From Aspidapion aeneum (lineage: Eukaryota > Arthropoda > Insecta > Coleoptera > Brentidae): 64,000 nt of DNA. The notes beneath the pieces are model-generated. The model was not told where the DNA came from and made no database searches. It worked only from the letters and a program-made list of their open reading frames with translations. How positions within the stretch are numbered: the stretch's first letter is position 1; every line of letters starts with the position of its first letter. Shown here in pieces: positions 1 to 11,800 of this stretch. The stretch spans positions 12,564,262-12,628,261 of the forward strand of contig OY755042.1 in NCBI GenBank assembly GCA_963576565.1, read 5' to 3'. The position numbers and the translations under genes were made by a program.

Positions 1-261
1 TAAGGTAACTTCCTAGACCCTATATAACCTCCAAACCTAGCTCTATAAAATACCCTTACTTGTGTACAGAAAGACGAATCAAAGAGCCCTGATTATTTAC
101 CTAAATAAACAAATATGTAACGTTGTCTTAAACGTAAAAATGACACGTTACATCCTGATAACGCTTATAGACAAGAATGTTGTATCTCTCCAACTCTTTT
201 TAAAATATATATCACAGTAGCTCTAAAAAACTGGAAATATAAAGTACACGGCATGAAAATA

Positions 262-940
262 CACACTACAGTTTGCTGACGACGTAGTAATTGTTGCTAA
301 TGATAAAGAAGACATGGAGTATATGATGAGAAAGTTAACGGAAGAATACCAAAAGTGGAGGTTACCAGTGAACATGGACAAGACACAGTATTTATGTATT
401 GGAAACGAATCAAGTGATTTAGAACTAGAAGATGGACACAAAATATCTCCATGCAATGAGTATATATACTTTGGTGTCACATTTGATAAGACAGAAACAG
501 ACTGTAAAGAAATGGATAAAAGAATAGTAAAAGCAAAAAAAGTTATTGGATGTCTTACTATGAACAGTATTTTATGAAGCAGAGAGACAAAAAAAGAATG
601 TAAGAGTGTAAAAAGAAGATCAATGAGAATATCTAGAACAGATCATATAAGAAATGAGACAATAAACGAAATAATTGGAATCGAGGGAAGCATAATGAAT
701 GACATCACTAAAAGACAACTGATATGTTACGGCCATGTATAACGAATGAACGACGAAAGATTACCAAAGCAGGTCCTAGAATGGCAACCAATAGGGCGCA
801 GAAAAAGAGGACGTCGTAAACTGGATTGGCAACAGTCAATCCAAAGATCAATGAGTCAAAAGAACCTGACAGATGATGATTGTCAGGATCGAAAGAGGTG
901 GGGAATAGGCGTCGGACAACGTATAAAAATGTCAGAGTGA
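262..940 (+). pseudogene. 5'-truncated RTE-clade LINE fragment (end of reverse transcriptase plus C-terminus)
   Basis: Broken frames encode the end of a non-LTR reverse transcriptase. A FADD catalytic box is read around 272, followed by MRKLTEEYQKWRLPVNMDKT and then the family C-terminal region GHVxRMNDERLPKQVLEWQP with a basic RRKRGRR stretch. The same C-terminus is seen in the full-length RTE at 23941-26736 and in the fragment at 20068-20420. Stops at 575 and 740 and a lost reading frame show it is dead. It lies downstream of the minus-strand sulfotransferase exons, so it is in that gene's last intron or 3' flank. Fragment identity is seen directly; RTE clade assignment rests on similarity to the intact copy. 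Confidence 0.85.
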
Positions 941-1099
941 AATAAATCTCTGTTGCCTACAAAATGCTAAATTTTTTATTATTCATAACTAGGTTTTTTA
1001 GCGTCGATTGTTGAAAACTTTATTTATTAAAAAAATTGTTTTGTAATCCAATTTATTTATTTTAAAGTTGTATGTTATTGTACTGTATGTTATAGTATT

Positions 1100-1960
1100 G
1101 TATTAAGGGAAACAAAGCTGCGGACCAGCTGGCTAGAGACTGCCTGCAATCAAGTAGCGAAAACTAGCATCTTAGGATGGATGTAAATGCTTTTCCTACA
1201 ACCACATTTAAAAATGATGGATTTCACACGATTTGCAACCTCAGGAAACGTTAAGTTTCAATCGTGTGCAGAAATTTTACCGCACATGTAAGAAAAAGTG
1301 TAAAATGATGATGAACTGTCACCATACTTTTCCGCACATTTGTTGCCAAAGTACTTTTTCACACATGTGCGGAATAGCAGTTCATTTGATTTGTGTGAGT
1401 CTCAACTTAGCACAACCACCCCAGAAAAAATTAACATTTTCAAAAACCAATATATGAAATAATTGTCGTAAATTTGTCGTAAAAACAAATTTTTTTTCGC
1501 GCCACCCGTTTTCCTGAAAAGGAGATGTAATGCTAAGTTGAGTCTCAACTACTACCCCAGAAAAAATAAAAATTTTTAAAAACTAATAAATGCATTAATT
1601 GTTGTAAATTTGTCGTGAAAGAACAAAAATTGTCGCGTCATCGGTTTTCCCGGAAACGGGCTGTGAGCAATTTTGAGATTTGTCAGCCATAGCTCAGTGA
1701 TCTTTAAGCTCTTTCACAAAACTTGCGAAGATGTAGGTGATGATGTTAAACCTTTTCGCGCGATTTTAAATGTTTGGTGAACCAATCATTATATGATTAT
1801 ATGAGCCTCAACTTAGCACTACCACCCCTTTTTAAGCAAACGAGTGACGCGACAAATTTTTTTCTTTCACGACAAATTTACGACAACTAATGCAAATATT
1901 GCGAATATTAAATTCTTAAGTGGTAGTGCTAAGTTTATAGAGGTCAATAAATGAACGCCA
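1100..1960. repeat. Cluster of partial copies of a short repeat containing TTGAGTCTCAACT
   Basis: A unit of roughly 150 bases recurs at about 1394-1545, 1540-1680 and, inverted, 1800-1945. It holds ACTACCCCAGAAAAAAT, then CGTAAATTTGTCGTRAAA, then a short GC-richer box (cgcgccacccgttttcc). Flanks show both CAACTTAGCAC and GTGCTAAGTTG orientations, as expected of nested or inverted MITE copies. No coding potential is seen. Confidence 0.5.
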
Positions 1961-2650
1961 GAAAAAAAATTTATTATAGAAATTATCAGTAAAATTTCTA
2001 ATGAAAATGTGTTCTCATGTTCATTAACTGTTCAGTATCACTAAGTCAGTTAAACTACTTCAGCTAAATAGAATGGATCTAACGGAAGAGACTAAATGCA
2101 GACTCTGGAGGATCACGGAACGGTACTCGGCAATTAATAGCAAGTTTACGTCAGAATGCATTTGGTAGACCTTAGATCCATGCACAAGATCTGAGTATTA
2201 GGGTCCATCTCACCGACTTTTTTTTCGGTTCCATAGCTTAGGCGTTTCTTAATATAATCATAATATGACGTAATAAGTAACACTTTAGGCTGAGTGACAA
2301 AAATAAAATAGCTCACCAAAAGTGATTGCCATCCTATTTAAAGGCTTGTCAATACAGTGTCGAGAGCATACTTTAAAATGAGTCACAATATATCCGTTCC
2401 TGGGCGCGGTCATCGAGTTATATGTTCTCTGGCGCGGTGGAAGGGTTGAGTTGCCTAACTTGGTCTGAATCACCATTCTCTCTCATAATTTTCTATATTT
2501 TATTACAATGTAGTGTATTTTTATTGAGTTTCATTGGCCAAAATAACATGCTTTTTCATTGACAAAGCAATTAAAAAAAATCTAGTATCTACTTGTATGT
2601 ACATTAACAGCAAAATAAACATGGTGCTTTTGTTTTTTACCTACTACTTA
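1960..2650. other. Non-coding stretch downstream of sulfotransferase exon 5, nothing recognised
   Basis: AT-rich sequence with no convincing frame. By gene order it should be the start of the last intron of the minus-strand sulfotransferase. I looked here and to position 1 for the expected terminal exon (a RKGxxGDxKN motif on the minus strand) and did not find it. Confidence 0.5.
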
Positions 2651-2651
2651 C

Positions 2652-2895
2652 TTGTGCAATACAGTTAGTGCCTCATAATTACAAGCGGGATTGTTTTTCA
2701 TATTTTCAAAACTGAGATGAGTTACTAAACTGTCAATTTGGCTCTGGCTTAGAGGTTTTTCCAAAAATTGTGAAACGTTTTGAATTACACTGGGGAGATC
2801 CTTTTTCATATCTTCATATTTGATAAAAAGTATGTTCGGTTCGTTTCTTTTTTCCCAAAACGAGATAACATGTTTCCAAAACGGTGCAAAGCTTA
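2652..2895 (-). CDS. Sulfotransferase (minus gene) exon 5
   Basis: 244 bp; encodes VSFAPFWKHVISFWEKRNEP, then IKYEDMKKD, FLEKPLSQSQI and SFENMKNNPACNYEAL. Ends CACAA|gtaagt with two bases of an unfinished codon, so a terminal exon is required. Confidence 0.92.
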
Positions 2896-5800
2896 CTAAA
2901 AATTAAACAAATGGGTACAATTAGAAATAATGCTTGGGTAAGAATGGGAATTTACAAAATGACCTTTTTTGTTATTATACAGGGTGTCCCATAACTTAGG
3001 GGTCATAGGCCAACAGGTGATAGGGGAGGTTTTTTTGATATAAATTTTTATAAATGCCATATTATACGCAATTCTTTTTAAATATTTTTTGTTAGTAAAA
3101 ACAAGTCTTTAACGATATATAGTAATAAAATATTATTGATATTTTAGAAAAGAATAGGTAAGCAAAAATTAATTTTTTTAAAAATTATTTTTTATACATT
3201 TTTGGAGGTTATTTTGACAGCCTGTGTCTTCTCAACTTATAATGTTATCAAAAAAAAAGAATATCATATTGTTGAATCACAATTAGCTGAGAACAGATTT
3301 TCTTTTTTTTTTTTTAAACCCTTTTCCTCCCCCACTCCTCTAACTTTAAAAATCCTATATCCTTAAAACAGATGTGTGTTGACCCCCATGTTATATAAAG
3401 TTTTTTCTCGGAAATGACCTCCTCTATCACTTGCTGCACTATGGCCCCTAAGTTATGGGACACCCTGTATAATTTTTTAGTCTGATAAGAAAATGTCCGT
3501 TTTTTTTTTTAATTGGATGTCTAACTAACTTAATGAGCAATGAGCACAAACATCAGCATTTACTATATGGTGCTAGGTACTAAGTTTATAAACTTAACCC
3601 TTACAGGTCTACATTTTGGTTCATCGCTTAACTTAATTTTTTGTCCAGTTTTAGTTTTTAATATTTATATAATTGTTTATTTTTATTATTGTAAAATATA
3701 CCTATTTTTTCGTGTCGTAACAATCATATTATATCCACACAAAACTTACAAATAAATTTAAAAAAAAGAAAATATTTTGGTTTATAAATGGCAGCCGTAT
3801 TAAAATCCCAGGGTATCTATTCTGGGTCTTGAATGATGTGACCATCCACATCACACGCTTTGACCCATAGCAAACTTTAAATTAGCTCCGAGCCGTCATG
3901 TGCTATGCGAAAAGACGTCCATTGCGCAAGCTTCTCCTTCGATCCGACCAAGAAACGTTCAGTCGGTACGGGGCAAAAAAAAATTCACTAACTCTGAAGA
4001 GCGGGCAACTATGCCATTGGTCGAGACAAGTCAGTTCGCACAACACGCGACCGCTTAGAGTTTGCTATTGGTTAAAGCGTGTGATATGGATGGTCACATC
4101 ATTCAAGACCCAGAATAGATACCCAGACGTCACCACGAGATGTCGAATAAAATCGGAATAAATCAGTGTACATCAATTAAACAGATGTCTGCTATATTTT
4201 ATATATTATTTGAACAAGTTGAATTGTTATTTGGTACAACGTTACTAAAAAGGATTCCAATAAGTTGCACGTTTTGTAATATTTAATTTATTCGTATTTA
4301 ATAAGGTAATGTATCCACAGATGATTAGCTTTGAAAATTTAATATATAACTTTCTTTACAGATCATGGATTATGTCCATTGTTTTTCGAACTTTAAACCA
4401 CCCCTCAGGAGTGGTACTATAATTTAAGACTATTTTTAATAGGAATTCAAAAAAATGACATATAGACAAAACAAATAGCAAAATTTTTATTTGGTTTTTC
4501 TTTATAGTTAATTTCAATATTTGTGGTATAAAACTCACTAAAATGCTTATTATGCTAATGCATGTTAGCGTGAACCAAGCATATACGTAATATTACGTAT
4601 ATGGAACCAAGTCTTTGCAGTTTTTTGACCTGTAAGTATTACAAAAATACACTTAAACCGGTCGGCATCAAGTTTATAGACTTAGTACTTAGGCCATGGA
4701 CCATACCTTTTCAATAAATTCAAGAAGATGTACTGTTGGTACGAAAATTAATACCCATTTTAATAATATTCTCTTATACAAACCTTTATCTGCTAAAAAC
4801 AAGCGGAAAAAATCTTCAAAATTTCCGGTGTAGCCTTCAATAAATTTGGAGTGATGATAGTATGATACACAAGTATCTTTGGGATTCCGAGCTACGTAGA
4901 TAATCTAAAAGTATATTTTAATTTTAAAACAAATAAATTGCAAATAAAATTGTTTAAAACATAACTAAATATTATAAATATGCTTGTAAGTTAAAGCTAT
5001 TTTATGTTATGTATTTGTATAAAAACAGGATGTTATGGATGTTGCATTATATAGAAGTGGCAAAAATGCAATATGCATTGACCCGACCTGAGTGACAAAT
5101 TATGTCACGGTCATGGGTACTGTTTTTCGTTTCATATGCCTGCCTTTGTTTTTACTGGTAGTTTCTTTTGTATTTGGTAGATTTCGCCACTTATGTGAAA
5201 AGCATGCGGTATCGCAGGCATTATTTTTCATATCTGTTACGAATATCGTAAGATGAGATTTATATACCCTCTCTATCGCTTTACAAAAGTGTCACATTGA
5301 CCATGAGTTGTTCTGAAGAGTATGGTCGGGTACTAAACTTTAGGTTTGCTAAATATATAGATAGATAGATATAGAAGGCAATAACAGTTGCTTATCAGAA
5401 TAAAATTTAACAAATGAAAAGACCTACAAAGAGGCTTAAATTTGATGTCAGCAGCAATCATCCAGACACGAAAAGTTGTCCCGAATACCAGGAGCATTTG
5501 TTTTGGCAAGTCCAGAAGATCAAAACAGACGTGGATAACTGGCGAAATATTTTAACTTAATCGCTGTTTGCCCGCAGTAAGAAAAACGATAGCTGCAATG
5601 GACTGTATATATTTTTATTAAACGATATCGCGAACAAACATAATAATTGATACGGAATCACGAAAATTAAGAGTCCATAGAAAAATTGCTGTAATCCACA
5701 AAACTGAAAGTCGAAAACAAGAGTACTTACCGATGTGCAGCCACTTTCTTCACTTCTCAGGGGCCCCTGTCAGGATCTAATGATAACACCACGTAGTTCC

Positions 5801-8800
5801 ACGAACCGAGCGAGCACTTTAAAGTATAGAAAATTGTAATAAATTGGAGAAAGTAATTAACGCGCCATTTTTCTCGAGGCGGTCGTGAAGGGATCTCTCT
5901 TATTCTTGTTGCGCATGTCCCAAGCGCAGAAAAATGTACCTTGCTTTTTTCAATTGTGTGGTTTTAAATTTTAAAAAGAACCGCGAAATTTAGCACGAGC
6001 TAACAATCGCCGAAAGAGGAAAATATTAGGATTGCTACGGAAAACGTAATACAAGGAAAAAAAAATCAGAGAACTAGATCGAAAATATGATAGCTTTAAC
6101 TAGAATTAACTGAAACAAAAAGCTGCAAGCAGCCAACTATCATTACACTTAATGAGGGGACCGTTAGTTCAGATATTCAATTACATTTCATAAGATTGAC
6201 TGAGTATTAGAACTTTTTAATGTTTTCGCTGAAGATATAGAACCAGAACTTCTCCGCGATGAACCAAAGGTGAAAAGTCGTGTGGACCTAATGAAATTCT
6301 GGTCGAATTTCTTCAGCTCATTGATAAGGAAAATATTAGAGTTCTTGCAGAGCTGTTTAATGCCATCACATACATATACTACACTACTCAAAATACCAAA
6401 TCCTGAAAACACTTCCACGATCACAATAGCCCTAGAGCCACATACTTGAGGGATATGAATATGGTTAGTTAGCAGAAGCACCGATCGAGGGTGTTCAAAG
6501 GCGCTCGGCAGATCTTCCTTTTTTTTAAGGGGTTTTATTGAAGAACATGCAACACCCTCTGTATGTGCTTTTGCTAACTGCCTTATTCATATGCTTGAGG
6601 TATTCCTAAAAATTGTTTACGACATAATAATTCCAGAATTAGACGCCGAAATAAATAACAATTAGGATTCAGAAGTAGCATGTTTGATGTAAACTCAAAG
6701 ATGTCTTAATATTAACCAAGACGTCTTGGTTTCGAGAAAAACTTATAGAGATACTTAAACACAAGAACATAAATAGCAGGGACATTAATATTATGGACAT
6801 TAATATTATGGTAAATCTTTGTGGGAATTAAACAGCTAAAGTCAAAATTGCACAACATGTATCAGAAGAAGTACAAATTTTAACGGAGCTTCATCAACTT
6901 TCCCCACTCCTATTTAATATCTGCAGTGAAGTAGTCCTCATTAAAGCTTTGAGTGACTGCAGAGAGTTTAGGTTTTGAAAAACCTACGATATACCTTCGT
7001 TGCAACTGACATTCTACAAGATTTCGAAATATTATTAAAAAATTATAATTAGATAAACTAAACGCAGTATGTCAGGATTATGACCTGAACAAGAACCTTT
7101 AAAAAACTAAATTTATGATTATAAAGAAGATTCGTGAAGAAATCTGCTCATCGATAACACACAAGTGTTACAGTACAGATACTTGAATACGAGTGAAATG
7201 GATTGCTTTTAAAGGATAATTCTATCATCAAAGGCTAGGAATTTTATAAATTGACAGAGGCACGGATTCTACAAAATATACTGAAGGGAAAAATTAAAGG
7301 AAAAAGAAGCAAACGAAGAAGAATATCCTTGATTAAGAAGAATTTTTGAAAGTGGTGAGGCATGACGTCAAATCAATTGATAGTATTCGCATTGCCATGA
7401 TTATTTCCAACCTCTGATAGGAGATGAAAGTGAAACCAAATTTATACTTATTATAAAATCTGTATGCTTTTTTTAGAACTATTTCATAATACATTTACGT
7501 ACATAATTTAATCTATTTGGATTCAAAATTAAATATAAAAATTAAGTGACATTTAGGAAAAAAAATTATTACAAAAACCTTATTTACCTTTGGCTTTTTT
7601 GTTCCATTTTGAATTTCTTTTGGTAACAGATGGAATGGTAAATGGGTTTTGATACATGCTGGATGGGATAAACTTTTCACGTATTTTAAAGAATTTGCTT
7701 GAAACGCTGGTGGATCGAATTGAGGATTATTTTTTAAAACTTCTCTGTAGTCAAACATTGCTGATAGCCTAAAAAGTCAAATTTATAAAAAAATTTGGTG
7801 AAGAAAGCCAAAAGGTTAGATTACTATTTTCCCTCAGAAAATATGGACGAATAAAAAACAAATTACAACGATTTTCCTCCTGTAATTTTACCAAAGCATT
7901 TTAACGTTAAAAATTGTTTTCAAGTGTAAACTTTGCTTACAGCTCCTGCCATCAATTTTTTAGGATATATGTTTTTTTATTTATTTATTTATTTTTATTT
8001 AGACAACCACTAAGCTGTTATCTGTGCTAATTTATTCACTGGTTTATTTATTATATTAAAATTCAATATTAATAGAAAACAATTATTTAGCTCAGTCACC
8101 AAGTACCATTTGTGCTTCTAATTTTCCTATGTATAAAAATGATAAAAAATATAAACAAGTTTTTACTAAAGATCTGCTTTAAAACAAAATTTTATTTTTT
8201 TTCAAGATTTGATTAAAACTAATGCATTATTTAATGGTTAAAAAAAATTGATTATTAGGATGGTGTAAACTTATGTTGTTTTTTTAAATATTACAGTTGA
8301 ATAATGCAAAACAACCGTTTTTCTGGTTTAAACCTTTCCTATATTTCTCGAATACCCTGGAAGTCAACCTGCCAACTTACTCTAAAAATGGTGAACGGAA
8401 TCCCAAGCTAACATTTTTTGCTACTTCAAAATTTAGATTGTTTATTATCATCCAAACCATTTCTTGAGTCCATGTTGTTCCTAAAATGAATTACATAATT
8501 ATTTACTTACCAAACAAGTGCGAAACGCGATACTTTATCATATGTGACGGCAGTTAAGAAACTTTACGCATGTGCGAGTTTAATTCATTTATATTGGGAG
8601 AAAGGAGCATTCCCCCTTTCGCCCCCTCAAAAGTGATCTTTTACAGTATTTTTCTAATTATTTGGAAACTTTTTACTTGGCCAAAAACAACTAAGTAACA
8701 GTTATTGAGGCTGACCAAAAGTCCTCTCTAACGATGTATAATACGCCCTCCTTACATCAGTGGCGCACCTTTTATAGGCATTGAAATAAATGAGAGGTGT

Positions 8801-11800
8801 GGAAAAAACTATTTTCTTTAAATTTTCTTAAATTTTGCTCTCCCACATGTCTGCTTTTAAAACTTATTTTTAAAGCTGAAGAAATTTCCTTTCGAACGGT
8901 GTACATCATTCCCTCCTCAACGCAGCAGAAGATCTTGCATAGACGCCCCAAAAATTGTCAAATTTGATATACACTTGAATCTTCGTTTAAGACAACCATG
9001 TTGGAACAGTACTAATACACACACTGTGCAAAATAAAGGAGAAATCTGAAAAACTGGTTTTTAGGCAATCTGTTAAACAAAAAGAACAAACCATTTTTTT
9101 ACTATTGCTCGTACATTTTATTAAACAAATTACTTGTTAAAAAAATCTGAAAAGCGTAAGGGCACTTGTCCTCGATAAGAGCAGTTAGTGTGCAAAATTT
9201 GGTTTAAATAGGTTAATGCGTTTGGGAATAACTTCTTTTGATCATATCTCCTTAATTTATGCGGCCGATGCAATACTCCTCTCTAGCGAGGGAAGTAAAA
9301 AAATCTGTAAAAATTAGAATTACTAAGTTATAAAATTATGAAACCCCCGAATAATGCAAATAGCTTGATAAAAACATTTGCGGCTTTACATGTCGATCCG
9401 GCTACCTTTTGCACTTAAAAATTTTGATTTTAATAAAAATATATTTTTTGGTTCTTCTATGGATACCGATTACACAGAGATAGTAAATTGGATAAAATGT
9501 TGCTATTCTCTAAATCTACAGGGTGTTTTATCTACTTACACGGTAAAAAAAATTGTCTTAAATCAAAGCACTGCTTTGAAGTAAAATAGTTTGTGCTTTC
9601 CTATTCACCAAGAGAATATTTTCTTGATAGAGCACAAAAAATGTCTTGTCTTATTGTAAAAATCTTATTTTAATGTGAAACAGAAATCGTTTTATTGTAA
9701 ATTAGAACTGAATTAGTTTAAGGCACCGTTTTCTCTGGAAGCAAAATATTACTTATATGAAGACAATTTGCTTTGTTACAAAATGAAATATACGGCTACC
9801 TTTTGCACTTAAAAATTTTGATTTTAATAAAAATATATTTTTTGGTTCTTCTATGGATACCGATTACACAGAGATAGTAAATTGGATAAAATGTTGCTAT
9901 TCTCTAAATCTACAGGGTGTTTTATCTACTTACACGGTAAAAAAAATTGTCTTAAATCAAAGCACTGCTTTGAAGTAAAATAGTTTGTGCTTTCCTATTC
10001 ACCAAGAGAATATTTTCTTGATAGAGCACAAAAAATGTCTTGTCTTATTGTAAAAATCTTATTTTAATGTGAAACAGAAATCGTTTTATTGTAAATTAGA
10101 ACTGAATTAGTTTAAGGCACCGTTTTCTCTGGAAGCAAAATATTACTTATATGAAGACAATTTGCTTTGTTACAAAATGAAATATACTGCAACAAAACAA
10201 TTAAAGAAGAAAAATAAAGTATCATTTCAAGATTAAACGTTGCGTTTATCTAAAACGAAATATTTTAATTCAAAACAAATTGTTTTAAGTTAAAACAATT
10301 TATTCAAGAAAAGAACGTGTTTTCATTCTAGACAAAAATTTTTACCGTGTAGTTGACCAAAACATATCTATGATTTATGATTTTTTCTAGAAATATACGA
10401 ACTTCGATATTTTTTATGACTATTCTAAAACAAGAACAAGAGACTTTAAGTAAAAATATTTATAATCATAAATATTTGCATCAGGGACCTTAGTAAAAGA
10501 CAATTAATTTTAAAAAATCGTGATTTTGAATATTTTTGGTCCTAATATTTTATCTAATACTCATTTTAGAGTGGGCCGAGAATTCAATTCATTCACGCAG
10601 TACGACCGCAGCTTCAGCAAACTTTAAGCGCCAGTGCGGTGCCGCAGCATTACCACAATTGCGGTCCGTAGTGCCGGTACACACACGCGTTTTTCTGCAG
10701 CGCGATGTCGCAGCGGTACCGCGCTGCAGAAAATCGCGTGTGTGTACCGGCAGCACGGACCGCAATTGCAGTAACGCTGCGACACCGCACTGGCGCTTAA
10801 AGTTTGCTGAAGCTGCGGTCGTACTGCGTGAATGAATGCAGATTTTAATAAAGAAAGTTGTTTTGCTTTAAGAAAATACTCTGCCAATCTATGGGCACCT
10901 AAGCTCACACTAGGTACTATAGTTATAGTGTGAGCTAATATAATCAAAATCTGAAATATATTTTATTCAAATCCAGACTCAATTACCTTTCGTTTGATAC
11001 CACACAAGCCATGTTTTGACTTAAACTCAAATTTTTTAAATCTACCCCCACCCTTTTAAAAAAGCTAAAATGTATTTTGTTTCACTCCAGGCTCAATTAC
11101 CTTTCGTTTGATATCACACACGCCATATACTAAAATTCATTTTGTTTAACTCCAGACTTAATTACCTTTCGTTTGATATCACACACGCCATATTTTCACA
11201 TAAACTCTAATTTTTGGAATCTACCCCCACCATTTTATTTGGCTTGCGTTCGGTGGATTTTGTTCATTTGGGACCATCACGGCCCAAGACCCAACTTAGG
11301 TACTAAATTTCATTAAAATCGGACAAGCGGTTTTTGAGTTATGCGGGTTGGTCGTTACAGACAGACATACAGACAGACATACAGACAGACAGACAGACAG
11401 CAAAACAAAAAAGTTTCAAAATCATCTGAAACGCAAAGATATATAAAAAATTTTGAAATCGGAGCAACTTTTTTTTTCTCGAAAAAATTAGGATCACCAT
11501 AGCTCACACTACTTATATAGTAGTAGTGTAGTAGTGTGAGCTAAAATTTAATTTTTTTATTTTGACCCCTCAGCATATCTATGGAGGGCCAGGAGACACC
11601 ACTTGGCCAGGAGGCACCACTTTCTAAAACTTTATCGGTCATTAACAGCTACATTTTTTGACACATTTTCCTTTGACCTTAAAGTTCTCCTACCTAGTCC
11701 GCTACTCTTATACGGCTCGCGATAACCAAGCCCGGATTCGAAAGGGGTAACTGAGTGTTTACCCTTATGGCTGGGCCCCACCAACCAAACAATTTAAAGG

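Noticed and set aside
1..2640. Terminal exon of the minus sulfotransferase
   Set aside because: No minus-strand RKGxxGDxKN or FDKW-like segment was found here; the exon is probably left of the window.
10536..10947. Overlapping 99- and 107-codon frames on both strands
   Set aside because: They are produced by the GC-rich palindrome 10587-10837 and mirror each other; no domain.
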